64,000 nt of DNA, taken from NCBI RefSeq assembly GCF_010894455.1, contig NZ_JAAIXY010000017.1:186001-250000 (forward strand). Direction: 5' to 3'. The stretch comes from Myxococcus eversor. GTDB taxonomy: Bacteria; Myxococcota; Myxococcia; Myxococcales; Myxococcaceae. The notes under the pieces are model-generated. The model was given only the letters and a program-made list of their open reading frames with translations. It had not been told where the DNA came from and searched no databases. The position numbers and the translations under genes were made by a program. This document shows, in pieces, positions 50,705-58,498 of the stretch (positions within the stretch are counted from its first letter, which is position 1; the number at the start of each line of letters is the position of its first letter).

Positions 50705-52243
50705 ATGCGTCCGGGTCTGGCCTCGTTTGTGGCCTTTACGAGCATGGTGTTGTTGGCGTGCTCTTCGCCAGCTCCTGCCACGCTTGAGTTCGTGGATCAG
50801 TCTCCGGCTCGGCCGCGACTGGGAGAAATCACCACCCTGCGCTTCCGCGCGGTGGACTCGCGAGGCATGGCGCAAGCCGGCACGCAGGTGACCTTCACCC
50901 TCCAGTCACCGGTACCGGGTGTCGAGATTTCTCCCGCGGTGGGGACGACCAACCCCGGCGACGGTATCGTCTCCATGCAGGTGGTCGCCCGAGGAGGCCG
51001 CGTCGCCTCGGTGGTCGTCGTCGCGTCGGCGGGAACGGGTGCGGAGGCCAAGTCGGTCATCTCCCCGGTCATCAGCTTCGCGGGCACCGACTCCAGCTCC
51101 CGTCAGTTCACGTTCCAGTGCGGCTCGTGGTCCGGTGACGGGTCCGGTCTGCACCACGCCATTGGCGCCTGGGACGAGGCGCGCAACCTGATCGCCGGCG
51201 TGAAGGTGCGCTGCTTCGCCCACGTGGCTGATCGCAACGGCGATGGAATCGAAGGCGCGCAGGTCTCCTTCCTCACCGAGGCGGGCACCATCGGCCCCAC
51301 GTCCACGACGACCACGGACGTGGTGGGCAGCGCGGAGGTCCTCTACAAGACCTCGTTCCCGCTGCCGGATGACGTGGCGCCGGGCGAGTTCTCCTGGACG
51401 CCCACCAACGACGCCACCCACACCGGCGAGTACCTGGCCCCGCTGTGGATGCAGCCCTTCCTCTGGGATCAGAGCCCGTTGGCGGCCTACAACACCCCGC
51501 CCCAGCCGTTCATCAACCGTCCGGAGCCCCAGCGCGCCGACCCCATCCGCCCGGGCATCATCAACAACCCGCGCGACAACCTGGTCGCCCTCATCGCCGT
51601 CACCACGGGCGAAGAGGCCTTCGACGACGACAACAACAACGGCCAGTGGGACACAGGCGAGGCCTTCGTGGACCTGACCGAGCCCTTCGTCGACAACAAC
51701 GACAACGGCACGTGGGACCCGGGCGAGCGCTTCGTCGACACCAACGGCGATGGCCGGTGGAACGGCAAGAACGGCACCTATGACGCGTCCACGAACATCT
51801 GGGTCCAGGAGCGCATCCTCTGGACGGGTGTGCCCCATGAGTTGGACAAGGCGGACACCGTGCGGCAGATCTCCCCGGCGCCTCCGGCGACCAACGTCCA
51901 CATCACCCACTTCGGCTCGGCCGGCGCCACCTTCCTGGTGTCGGACCCCTGGTACAACCACATCGCCCAGAACTCGGAGTCGGACGGCTGCACCGGCGGC
52001 GCCGAGGGGCCGGTGAAGGTCGACCCCTTCATCACCGGGCAGATTCCGCTCACGTACCCGTCGTACAGCGTGGAGCGCTACCTCATCAGCGACAAGCATG
52101 ACGTCACCCAGGAGCCGCAGCCCGGGCCGTTCCCGGCGCCCGTCGTCTGGAAGACGGAAGCCACCTGCACGTACACCGCCGCCCAGCTCGAGGGGCACAA
52201 GGTGTCCGTCACCGCGCCCGTCGTGACGGGCGACGTGCTCTAG
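50705..52243 (+). CDS. Lipoprotein with Ig-like domains and calcium-loop repeats
   Basis: A 512-residue protein. The lipoprotein signal is FVAFTSMVLLACSS (lipobox LLAC). Residues 25-125 read as an Ig-like (Big) beta domain (TTLRFRAVDSRGMAQAGTQV, TFTLQSPVPGVEISPAVGTT), and a second follows (KVRCFAHVADRNGDGIEGAQ, VSFLTEAGTIGP). The middle has Asp/Asn-rich loops, DDDNNNGQWDTGEAFVD, DNNDNGTWDPGERFVD and DTNGDGRWNGK, similar to calcium-binding repeats. The C-terminal 130 residues are unassigned, with two cysteines. ATG 50705 has AAGGAG upstream. It would be attached to a membrane, likely the outer surface. It is flanked by terminators and stands alone. Confidence 0.85.
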   Translation: MRPGLASFVAFTSMVLLACSSPAPATLEFVDQSPARPRLGEITTLRFRAVDSRGMAQAGTQVTFTLQSPVPGVEISPAVGTTNPGDGIVSMQVVARGGRVASVVVVASAGTGAEAKSVISPVISFAGTDSSSRQFTFQCGSWSGDGSGLHHAIGAWDEARNLIAGVKVRCFAHVADRNGDGIEGAQVSFLTEAGTIGPTSTTTTDVVGSAEVLYKTSFPLPDDVAPGEFSWTPTNDATHTGEYLAPLWMQPFLWDQSPLAAYNTPPQPFINRPEPQRADPIRPGIINNPRDNLVALIAVTTGEEAFDDDNNNGQWDTGEAFVDLTEPFVDNNDNGTWDPGERFVDTNGDGRWNGKNGTYDASTNIWVQERILWTGVPHELDKADTVRQISPAPPATNVHITHFGSAGATFLVSDPWYNHIAQNSESDGCTGGAEGPVKVDPFITGQIPLTYPSYSVERYLISDKHDVTQEPQPGPFPAPVVWKTEATCTYTAAQLEGHKVSVTAPVVTGDVL

Positions 52244-52255
52244 TCCGCTGTCTCG

Positions 52256-52299
52256 CGCGGGCCCCCCGGAGAAGTACCCATTGACCCCGGGGGCCCGCG
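52256..52299 (+). terminator. Hairpin after the lipoprotein gene
   Basis: CGCGGGCCCCC (52256-52266) pairs perfectly with GGGGGCCCGCG (52289-52299) across 22 bases, beginning 13 bases after the stop. There is no T-tract, but the 11-base all-GC stem is strong. Confidence 0.65.
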
Positions 52300-52318
52300 T
52301 TCGTAGGGTCCCGCCGGC

Positions 52319-52332
52319 TGATTGAAGAATCA
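52319..52332. promoter_or_regulatory. Small inverted repeat upstream of the TetR gene
   Basis: TGATT-GAAG-AATCA is a 5+5 palindrome ending 20 bases before the GTG at 52353. The position fits a self-regulating TetR operator, but the arms are short. Confidence 0.3.
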
Positions 52333-52352
52333 ACCAGTCGGTGGAGGACGTC

Positions 52353-53069
52353 GTGGCCCAGAGCAAGTCGGCGGCGGACAACGGGAATCGCGAGAGCGAG
52401 CGCCGCCGGACCATCCTTCGGGCGGCCATCGACGTGTTCGCCCGGAAGGGCTATCACGGCTGCCGGATTGCTGACGTGGCGAAGGAGGCGGGAGTCGCCT
52501 ACGGCCTCGTCTACCACTACTTCAAGAACAAGGATGAGTTGCTCGAGACCGTGTTCGACACGGGCTGGAGCGGCTTCGTCACGCGCGTGCGCGCGGTGGT
52601 GGAGGGGGAGGGGCCGCTTTCGGCCAAGGTGCACGGCGTGGTGGACGTGGCCTTCGAGGCGTACCGGGTGGACCCGCGCGCGGTGAAGGTCCTCATCCTG
52701 GAGATTGCCCGGAGTCCCGCGGGCTCCCGCATCAACCGGCAGACGGCCTTCGTGGACGCCATCCGCCTGAGCTCGGAGCTGTTCATCCGGGCGAAGGAGG
52801 CGGGAGAGCTGCGCGCGGACACGGACCCGCTCTTGTCCTCCGCCCTGCTGTTCGGCGCGATTGAGATGGGGCTGACGGCCTTCGTGACGGGGCTTGCGGA
52901 CTCACGGGATGCGCAGGCGTTGGAGCGGGCGAAGGCGCAGATCGCCGATACCTTCCTTCATGGCGTGCTGGCGGACGCGTCGCCAGGCGCGGAGAGCGCC
53001 GCATGGAAGCCGGAGAAGCCGTCGTCGGAGAAGTCCTCTACGAAGTCCAAGGCCCCCAAGCGACCCTGA
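52353..53069 (+). CDS. TetR/AcrR family transcriptional regulator
   Basis: A 238-residue regulator. GTG 52353 has GGAGG five to six bases upstream. The N-terminal HTH is ILRAAIDVFARKGYHGCRIA, then DVAKEAGVAYGLVYHYFKNK, DELLETVFDTGW. The rest is helical, as in TetR ligand-binding domains, with a lysine-rich C-terminus (EKPSSEKSSTKSKAPKRP). That tail lies in the 67 bases shared with the following enoyl-CoA hydratase gene, read in another frame. TetR proteins near acyl-CoA enzymes often sense fatty acyl-CoA; that is plausible here and unproven. Confidence 0.92.
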   Translation: MAQSKSAADNGNRESERRRTILRAAIDVFARKGYHGCRIADVAKEAGVAYGLVYHYFKNKDELLETVFDTGWSGFVTRVRAVVEGEGPLSAKVHGVVDVAFEAYRVDPRAVKVLILEIARSPAGSRINRQTAFVDAIRLSSELFIRAKEAGELRADTDPLLSSALLFGAIEMGLTAFVTGLADSRDAQALERAKAQIADTFLHGVLADASPGAESAAWKPEKPSSEKSSTKSKAPKRP

Positions 53070-53800
53070 CCATCAACCGGCCCAAGGCGCGCAACGCCTT
53101 GTCGCCCACGGTGGTGAAGGCGTTGATGGACGGGTTGGAGCGCGCGGATGCGGACCCCGCCGTGCGCGTGGTGGTGCTCACCGGCGCGGGCGAGAAGGTC
53201 TTCTGCGCGGGCGGAGACCTGGGGCAGATGGTGGGCGACGGGGGCTTCCTCGCCACCCACGAGGGGCGCCGCTCCTACGGCAAGCTGCTGAGCCGGTTCC
53301 AGGAGGCGCGCAAGCCCACGGTGGCGCGCGTCAACGGGCACGCGCTGGCGGGCGGCCTGGGTCTGGTGCTCGCGTGCGACCTGGCCGTCGCGGTGGAGGG
53401 CGCGGACCTGGGCACGCCCGAAATCGACGTGGGCCTGTTCCCGATGATGATGATGGCGCTCCTGCAGCGTCACGTGGGCCGCAAGCGGGCGCTGGAGCTG
53501 GTGCTGACGGGAGACCGGCTCCCCGTGCGCGACGCGCTGGCGCTGGGCCTGCTCAACCGCGTGGTGCCGCCAGCCGAGCTGGATGCCACCGTGGCGGCGC
53601 TGGCGGGGAAGCTGGCCGGCAAGAGCCAGGCGGTGCTCTCCCTGGGCCGGCGCGCCTTCTTCACGGCGGAGGACCTGCCCCTGCCCGCGGCGCTGGAGTT
53701 CCTCGCGTCGCAGCTGTCGCTCAACGTGCTGGCCGACGATGCCGGCGAGGGCGTCTCCGCGTTCATGGAGAAGCGCCCGCCGAAGTGGAACGACCGCTGA
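53003..53800 (+). CDS. Enoyl-CoA hydratase/isomerase family protein
   Basis: A 265-residue crotonase-fold enzyme. The oxyanion hole lies in KVFCAGGDLGQMVGDGG and NGHALAGGLGLVLACDLAVA. In typical hydratases two Glu act: one after the second oxyanion segment, one in the following helix. Here the first position is Leu in GGLGLVLACD, while the second is kept (TPEIDVGLFP), the pattern of several isomerase or other crotonase members, so simple hydratase activity is uncertain. ATG 53003 starts inside the TetR gene, giving a 67-base overlap; no in-frame start after it fits. It converges on the M23 gene. Confidence 0.88.
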   Translation: MEAGEAVVGEVLYEVQGPQATLTINRPKARNALSPTVVKALMDGLERADADPAVRVVVLTGAGEKVFCAGGDLGQMVGDGGFLATHEGRRSYGKLLSRFQEARKPTVARVNGHALAGGLGLVLACDLAVAVEGADLGTPEIDVGLFPMMMMALLQRHVGRKRALELVLTGDRLPVRDALALGLLNRVVPPAELDATVAALAGKLAGKSQAVLSLGRRAFFTAEDLPLPAALEFLASQLSLNVLADDAGEGVSAFMEKRPPKWNDR

Positions 53801-53842
53801 CCTCGCGCGAGCGCTGTCGAGCCGAGCTCAAGGGGCCCGCGC

Positions 53843-54841
53843 TCAGGGGTTGTTGAGCGCGGTGTCTCCGCTGGCCACGGCGGGCGCGGTGGGCGGGAAG
53901 AAGTCCAGGCGCAGCAGCGACTCGCCGTCCACCCAGATGCCATCCACCTTCACGCCCCAGTGCAGGTGGGGGCCGGTGACGCGGCCGGTGCTGCCCACGA
54001 GGCCCAGCGCCTGCCCCTGCTGCACCTTGTCGCCCTTCTTCACCTGGATTTTCGACAGGTGGAAGTACGCGGTGAAGAGGTCTCCGCCGTGGTGCACGAG
54101 CACCGTCTTGCCGGAGGAGTAGTTGTCGCGCGCCATGACGACGGTGCCCTCGTTGCTGGCCGTCACCTGCGCGCCCGGGTCCCCGTCGATGTCCACGCCG
54201 AAGTGCTGGCTGGACAGCTTGCCGTTGAAGGTGCGCCGGTCTCCGAAGGGCGCGGTGATGCGGTCCTGCCGGGGCCAGACGAAGTTCTGCGCGAAGTGCG
54301 GCGCGCTGAAGGGCTGGGAGAACGCCACCGCGAAGGCCTTCCGGTCCGCGACGATGCGCGCCTTCACCGAGGCCGGTGGCGCCACGTACTTGCCGGACAC
54401 GCGCAGCTCGCGCGACGGATAGCCCGGCTCCACCACGTCCAGGCTCCCGGTCAGCTCCAGCGGCGCGCCGCCCAGCGAGGACGGGCCCACCACCTGCGCC
54501 AGCGCGCTGCCCGGCGCCAGCTCCACCGGCAGCCCTGTCACCGCGAGGAAGCCATCCCCCCACGCGAAGAAGCGCAGCGGGCGCCCCGCGAGCGTGCCGG
54601 TGGGCATCCCCGCCATGCCCCGCACCGAGACCAACACCGGGTCGCCGGGCTTGGCCGTGCCGGGCTGGAGCGAGAGCAGGGGGCGCGCCTGGGACGCGAC
54701 GGGCGCCTCCACCGAGGGGGCGGGGAGGGCGACGGGCGCGGGCTTGGGCTCGGCGGCCTGGGCCTTCGCGCCAAGGGCGAGCAGAGCGAGCAGCGCGTGG
54801 GAGGGCGCGGAATTCAACCAGCGAGCGGGGTGCGGAGCCAT
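53843..54841 (-). CDS. M23 family metallopeptidase (LytM-like)
   Basis: A 332-residue exported protein. ATG 54841 begins a signal peptide (PARWLNSAPSHALLALLALG). A Pro/Ala linker (AAEPKPAPVALPAP) leads to a beta-rich N-terminal domain (GDPVLVSVRGMAGMPTGTLA). The C-terminal LytM domain has HFGVDIDGDPGAQVTASNEG (zinc His/Asp), VLVHHGGDLFTAYFHLSKI, and GPHLHWGVKVDG (HLH). These enzymes cut peptide cross-bridges of peptidoglycan, or act as amidase activators when the catalytic His are missing; here the catalytic His are present. Probably an envelope endopeptidase. It is divergent from the gene at 55148 and convergent with the enoyl-CoA hydratase gene. Confidence 0.92.
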   Translation of the reverse strand: MAPHPARWLNSAPSHALLALLALGAKAQAAEPKPAPVALPAPSVEAPVASQARPLLSLQPGTAKPGDPVLVSVRGMAGMPTGTLAGRPLRFFAWGDGFLAVTGLPVELAPGSALAQVVGPSSLGGAPLELTGSLDVVEPGYPSRELRVSGKYVAPPASVKARIVADRKAFAVAFSQPFSAPHFAQNFVWPRQDRITAPFGDRRTFNGKLSSQHFGVDIDGDPGAQVTASNEGTVVMARDNYSSGKTVLVHHGGDLFTAYFHLSKIQVKKGDKVQQGQALGLVGSTGRVTGPHLHWGVKVDGIWVDGESLLRLDFFPPTAPAVASGDTALNNP

Positions 54842-55147
54842 GAGCCGTTCTTTACACCACGAAGTCCCGGACTCTTCCCAGGGCGGGAACTCGAGGTGTC
54901 GAACGGTTGCTCCTCTCCCCAGGAGCGCCCGCTGGGGTGCCTGCTCGGCCCCGCACCGCTGCCCGGTCTCCGAGCGGGCGGCGCACGCCTGACATTGTCG
55001 GCACTTGGACGTCGCAGGGGCCTGGAATCGCGGCCCGGCGGGCTGGAGAGCAGGCAGCCGACTGTCAGCCATGGCGTCAAGCCGTACCGGCGCGCCTCCA
55101 GGCTTCCTAGCTTCTGCTTGGACCCAATTACTCTTGGAGACTCGCGG
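54842..55147. other. 306-base divergent intergenic region
   Basis: No gene. An inverted repeat, CGCCCGCT and AGCGGGCG, with a loop of about 40 bases lies in the middle (near 54926-54985). No clear promoter consensus, sigma-54 element or RNA family is visible, though it must hold promoters for the M23 gene and the gene at 55148. Confidence 0.5.
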
Positions 55148-55714
55148 ATGCCTCGTCCCTATAGCTTCGACCATTTCCAGGCGCCGAAGACTCTGCCGCA
55201 GAGCCGCAGCATGCGTCGGCGGGACAAGGAGCACCTCGCTCAATCCCGTTCGCAGACCGAAGAGCTGGCGGAGCGCGAAGGAGTCCACTACGGCAAGTCC
55301 TTCTCCGAGACGGAGGAGATCTTCCACGCGCGACAGATGGAGGCGCAGCTGGAGGAGCTGGCCCGCCAGGAACCCGACGGCAAGTTCTCCCACGGCACGT
55401 CGATGCCCGCTCGCGCGGCGTCGAAGCGCGCCGCCCGCGAGGACAAGCTCCGGGAGGACAAGAACAAGAAGGTGGCGTCGAAGGGGGAGGTGGAGCCCGT
55501 CATCCGGGGCACCACGCCCATTGGCGCGCTGCCGCCCACGAGCGAGCAGCCTCCGCGCGGCCGACTGCCGGACCTCTTCGACGAAGCGGGGCGTCAGTTG
55601 CAGACGCTGCGCGGCGGACTGGGGGATGTGGCCAAGGCGGTGGCGCGGCTGGCGGCGCTGCCCTTCGAGGCGGTCCGCCTGGCGGCGCGGCGCCTCAATC
55701 CCCTCCACGGTTAG
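55148..55714 (+). CDS. Uncharacterised charged protein
   Basis: A 188-residue protein, start ATG 55148 after GGAG. The first 110 residues are highly charged and helical (SMRRRDKEHLAQSRSQTEEL, AEREGVHYGKSFSETEEIFH, ARQMEAQLEELARQE), then Lys/Glu-rich (REDKNKKVASKGEVEPV). A proline-rich linker ends in an amphipathic helix (LFDEAGRQLQTLRGGLGDVA, KAVARLAALPFEAVRLAARR) that could meet a membrane. There is no signal peptide. I do not recognise it. It is nine bases from the following EEP-family gene, so the two are probably co-transcribed. Confidence 0.75.
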   Translation: MPRPYSFDHFQAPKTLPQSRSMRRRDKEHLAQSRSQTEELAEREGVHYGKSFSETEEIFHARQMEAQLEELARQEPDGKFSHGTSMPARAASKRAAREDKLREDKNKKVASKGEVEPVIRGTTPIGALPPTSEQPPRGRLPDLFDEAGRQLQTLRGGLGDVAKAVARLAALPFEAVRLAARRLNPLHG

Positions 55715-55723
55715 CCGCGCTCC

Positions 55724-56491
55724 GTGGAGCTGACGCTCGTCAGTTACAACATCCACAGCGGCATCGGGACGGACGGCCGGTTCGACCTGGGCCGCGTGGG
55801 TGAGGTGCTCCGGGAAGTCGGAGCGGACATCGTCGCGCTCCAGGAGGTGGGTGACTTCCGTGCGCGCACCTCGCGTGAGGACCAGCCCGAACACCTGGCG
55901 GACATGCTCGGGATGCACATGGCCTTTGGCCCCAACGTGGTGCGCAACGGCCGGCGCTACGGCAACGCCGTCCTCACGCGGCTGCCCATCCTCCACTCGA
56001 AGAACTACGACTTGAGCGTGGGGCGGCGCGAGCCTCGGGGCGCGCTGCGATGCGATCTGGACCTGGGCGGGGGACAGCAGCTCCATGTCTTCTCTCTCCA
56101 CCTGGGCTTGCGGGTGTCGGAGCGCAGGCGTCAGGAGGCGTTGCTCCTGGGCTCGGACATCCTCCGGGACGCCGTGCGCAAGGACCCGGCCGTGGTGTGC
56201 GGGGACTTCAACTACTGGGGCAACGGCGCGGTGCCTTCGCTGGTGCGCCAGGCCATCCACGACGCGGCGCTGGAGCTGGGGACGCCTGCTCGGACCTACC
56301 CCACGCGGTGGCCCGTGCTGCGGTTGGACCGCATCTACGTGGATTCGGGCGTCAAGCCGCTCGCCATCCACCCTCACCGGACGGAGCGCAGCCGCATTGC
56401 ATCCGACCACCTGCCGCTCGTCCTGCGCTTCACGGCGCCCATCGCCCAGACGACGTCTCCCCTCTCTCCACCGGTGGAGCTCATCGGGTAG
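55724..56491 (+). CDS. Endonuclease/exonuclease/phosphatase family protein
   Basis: A 255-residue EEP-fold hydrolase. Catalytic pattern: LVSYNIHSGIGTDGRFDLGR (Asn), IVALQEVGDFRARTSREDQP (Glu), SLHLGLRVSERRRQEALLLG (His), VVCGDFNYWGNGAV (Asp/Asn) and RIASDHLPLVLRF (Asp-His). It hydrolyses phosphodiester or phosphate esters of unknown substrate (DNA, lipid headgroup or inositol phosphate are all possible for the fold). GTG 55724 is the best start, as the first strand begins at once. No signal peptide, so cytoplasmic. Confidence 0.9.
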   Translation: MELTLVSYNIHSGIGTDGRFDLGRVGEVLREVGADIVALQEVGDFRARTSREDQPEHLADMLGMHMAFGPNVVRNGRRYGNAVLTRLPILHSKNYDLSVGRREPRGALRCDLDLGGGQQLHVFSLHLGLRVSERRRQEALLLGSDILRDAVRKDPAVVCGDFNYWGNGAVPSLVRQAIHDAALELGTPARTYPTRWPVLRLDRIYVDSGVKPLAIHPHRTERSRIASDHLPLVLRFTAPIAQTTSPLSPPVELIG

Positions 56492-56631
56492 CGTGGGGGA
56501 CCGGCGGGCGCGTTGACTGGCCGACGCTTGCGAACGCCGGACAGAAACGCCGGGATGAGGTTGTCCCGGAGGGCAGGGGTGCCTAGGTTGGCGCCACTTC
56601 TGTAAGGACGTGAGCGCCGGCCGGAGAGTGA

Positions 56632-57051
56632 ATGCACGTGGGGAGCGAACAGACGGAGCGTGGCCTGGCCGCGCTCGTCGGCCGCATGGCGGACAGCTTC
56701 AGCCGGCTGGTGACGCAGCATCTCCAGTTGGCACGCCTGGAGCTCGCGGAGGACCTGAAGGCCACGGGCATGAACGTGGCGATGATCGCCGCCTTCGTGC
56801 CCTTCATCCTGGTGGGGTACGCCTTCGCGTGCGGCGCGCTCGCGGCGGTGCTGTCCGCGTACCTGGGGTGGGCTGGAGCGCTCGGCGCGGTGTCGTTGCT
56901 CAACCTGGTGGCGGGTGGTGGTGGTATCGCCTGGGCGATGCAACGGCTGAAGGCGCGGAAGATGATGGATGACTCAACGGATGAGCTGTCGAGGAGCATG
57001 GCGGCCCTGGGGGCACCGGCCCCTGTGAAGGAACTTTCGAATGGGCGCTAG
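56632..57051 (+). CDS. Holin-like membrane protein (DUF1469/Phage_holin_3_6 family)
   Basis: A 139-residue protein. An N-terminal amphipathic helix (ALVGRMADSFSRLVTQHLQL, ARLELAEDLKATG) precedes two membrane helices (MIAAFVPFILVGYAFACGAL, GALGAVSLLNLVAGGGGIAW) and a basic end, matching the YqjE/DUF1469 family. In E. coli yqjE lies beside yqjD, also a small membrane protein gene, which fits the next genes here. The link to real phage holins is only a fold likeness. First of five small genes; its stop overlaps the next start by 11 bases. Confidence 0.82.
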   Translation: MHVGSEQTERGLAALVGRMADSFSRLVTQHLQLARLELAEDLKATGMNVAMIAAFVPFILVGYAFACGALAAVLSAYLGWAGALGAVSLLNLVAGGGGIAWAMQRLKARKMMDDSTDELSRSMAALGAPAPVKELSNGR

Positions 57052-57262
57052 CAATGGACATCCGAAGACGGCGGGGCCCCGCACCAGCGCGACCCTGCGT
57101 CAGGATATCGAGCGGACGCGCGAGGAGCTGGCCACGTCGGTGAGCGCGCTGCGCGAGGAGGTGGCGGTCGCCGCCGACTGGCGCGAGTGGGTGCGCCGCC
57201 ATCCGCACGAGTGCGTGGCCGCGGCCTTCGCGGTGGGCTTCCTCTTGGGCTCGCGTCGCTGA
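57041..57262 (+). CDS. Small DUF3618/DUF883-like membrane-anchor protein
   Basis: A 73-residue protein. A helical N-terminal half with heptads (TLRQDIERTREELATSVSAL, REEVAVAADWREWVRRHPHE) runs into a hydrophobic end CVAAAFAVGFLLGSRR. The C-terminal R-x-HP-x-A-x-G-FLLG-RR motif is shared with the two next genes. ATG 57041 is inside the 3' end of the holin-like gene. It is probably membrane-anchored with the coiled part inside the cell. Confidence 0.8.
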   Translation: MGASNGHPKTAGPRTSATLRQDIERTREELATSVSALREEVAVAADWREWVRRHPHECVAAAFAVGFLLGSRR

Positions 57263-57319
57263 ACGCGGGCCGATGACTTCGTGGTTTCACCTTTTGACTG
57301 AACCGAGGAGAAGACCTTC

Positions 57320-57520
57320 ATGGACATGAATCCGCAGCAGGTGGCCGACCGGGCCCGTCAGCTCCAGGACCGCGTGGTGCCCCAGATTGATGAGGCGCGG
57401 CAGAACCTGGTGGACATGAACAACCGCGTGGTGAGCTTCATCCGCGCCAATCCCGGCACGTGCCTGTTGGGCGCGGTGGCCGTGGGCTTCCTTGTTGGAC
57501 GCATCGCCTCGCGTCGCTGA
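57320..57520 (+). CDS. Small YqjD/ElaB-like membrane-anchor protein
   Basis: A 66-residue protein. The N-terminal helix (PQQVADRARQLQDRVVPQID, EARQNLVDMNNRVVSFI) is followed by RANPGTCLLGAVAVGFLVGR and ends IASRR. This is the R-x-NP-x(6)-A-x-G-F-x-x-G motif of DUF883 (YqjD/ElaB), small inner-membrane proteins that in E. coli bind ribosomes in stationary phase. ATG 57320 is 57 bases after the preceding stop; the next gene follows 13 bases after. Confidence 0.8.
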   Translation: MDMNPQQVADRARQLQDRVVPQIDEARQNLVDMNNRVVSFIRANPGTCLLGAVAVGFLVGRIASRR

Positions 57521-57533
57521 AGAGAGGGTACTC

Positions 57534-57980
57534 ATGACGAACTATCCAGGGGCTTCAGGCAACGGCAACCCTTCGTCCCGTGAGCAGGGCTCGGACGCCG
57601 GGTTCGGCCAACGGGTGGACCAGATTGGCTCGGAGGCGCAGCAGCTCTGGAGCGATGCGAGGGGCGCGGTGGGTGACCTGGGACAGACGTTGGATTTGCG
57701 GGGCCGCGTGGAGCGCAATCCGTACGGGATGCTGGCGGCCGCGATTGGCGTGGGCTACGTGCTGGGTGGCGGGCTCTTCACGCCGTTGACCGCGCGCATC
57801 CTCAAGCTGGGCGTGCGGCTGGCGGCGCTGCCCTTGGTGAAGGACGAACTGTTGGGCATGGCCGAGACGGCCTTCCAGGGTTATCAGACGGGGCGGAGCG
57901 TGATGGGCTCGCCCGCGCGGGAAGGCTCCGCGTCGGCGGATGCGTCCGTCGCCGGGACTCCGCGCCCGCCGTCCTACTAG
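57534..57980 (+). CDS. Membrane-anchor protein with DUF883-like helix and extra C-terminal segment
   Basis: A 148-residue protein. ATG 57534 has GAGAGGG six bases upstream. The N-terminal 65 residues are polar and coil-forming (FGQRVDQIGSEAQQLWSDAR, GAVGDLGQTLDLRGRVERNP), with the same R-x-NP motif followed by YGMLAAAIGVGYVLGGGLFT. A second hydrophobic segment (ARILKLGVRLAALPLVKDEL) and a loose, Ser/Ala-rich tail end it. It is the longest of the set and may cap or tether the others. No family beyond the shared motif was recognised. Confidence 0.78.
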   Translation: MTNYPGASGNGNPSSREQGSDAGFGQRVDQIGSEAQQLWSDARGAVGDLGQTLDLRGRVERNPYGMLAAAIGVGYVLGGGLFTPLTARILKLGVRLAALPLVKDELLGMAETAFQGYQTGRSVMGSPAREGSASADASVAGTPRPPSY

Positions 57981-58031
57981 CGTTTCGCTGTCTCATCTCC
58001 CCACGACGTAACAGCCTGGTTGGAGTCACGA

Positions 58032-58325
58032 ATGAACCTGAACTCCCTGAAGAAGATGGACAAGGACGACCTGCTCAACCTCATCGGTCTGGAGAGCCGT
58101 CGCAGCGCGGCGGAGGACGTGTTGCCGGTGCTGGGCGCGTTCGCGGCGGGCATCCTGGTCGGCGCGGGCCTGGGCCTGCTGCTGGCCCCGAAGCCGGGCA
58201 ACCAGCTCCGGGATGACCTCAAGCAGCGGCTGCAGAGCGGCCAGGAGTACCTGACGAACACGCTGGGCAAGGGCGAGACGACGCCTTCCCAGGGCGCGCA
58301 GTCGCCCGTGTCCCGCACGGCGTAG
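58032..58325 (+). CDS. YtxH-like small membrane protein
   Basis: A 97-residue protein, ATG 58032 after GGAG. A polar N-terminus (LNSLKKMDKDDLLNLIGLES) leads to one membrane helix (LPVLGAFAAGILVGAGLGLL) and the charged LAPKPGNQLRDDLKQRLQSG, the YtxH pattern. YtxH and related small proteins are stress or stationary-phase induced in other bacteria. It is the last gene of the five-gene set starting at 56632. Confidence 0.82.
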   Translation: MNLNSLKKMDKDDLLNLIGLESRRSAAEDVLPVLGAFAAGILVGAGLGLLLAPKPGNQLRDDLKQRLQSGQEYLTNTLGKGETTPSQGAQSPVSRTA

Positions 58326-58498
58326 TGTCCGAGCGCACCGCGCGGACCTTGTCGTGATGTGAGGGCCTCCATCCGTGTGCCGCGAGTCGGCGTCGGGTGG
58401 GGGCCTTCGTGTTTCTGGAGCGCGAGGGGCCGAGCGGGCCTCGGGCCTGGCGTCGACGCGTGAAACCCCGCTTCGGGCAGGGTGTAGACTCCGCCGCC

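Noticed and set aside
54842-56410. N-terminal extension of the M23 reading frame for about 520 codons upstream
   Set aside because: A signal peptide begins at 54841 and the upstream part is antisense to two real genes.
56507-56531. Possible sigma-54 element before the holin-like gene (CTGGCCGACGCTTGC)
   Set aside because: The GG-to-GC spacing is nine, not ten.
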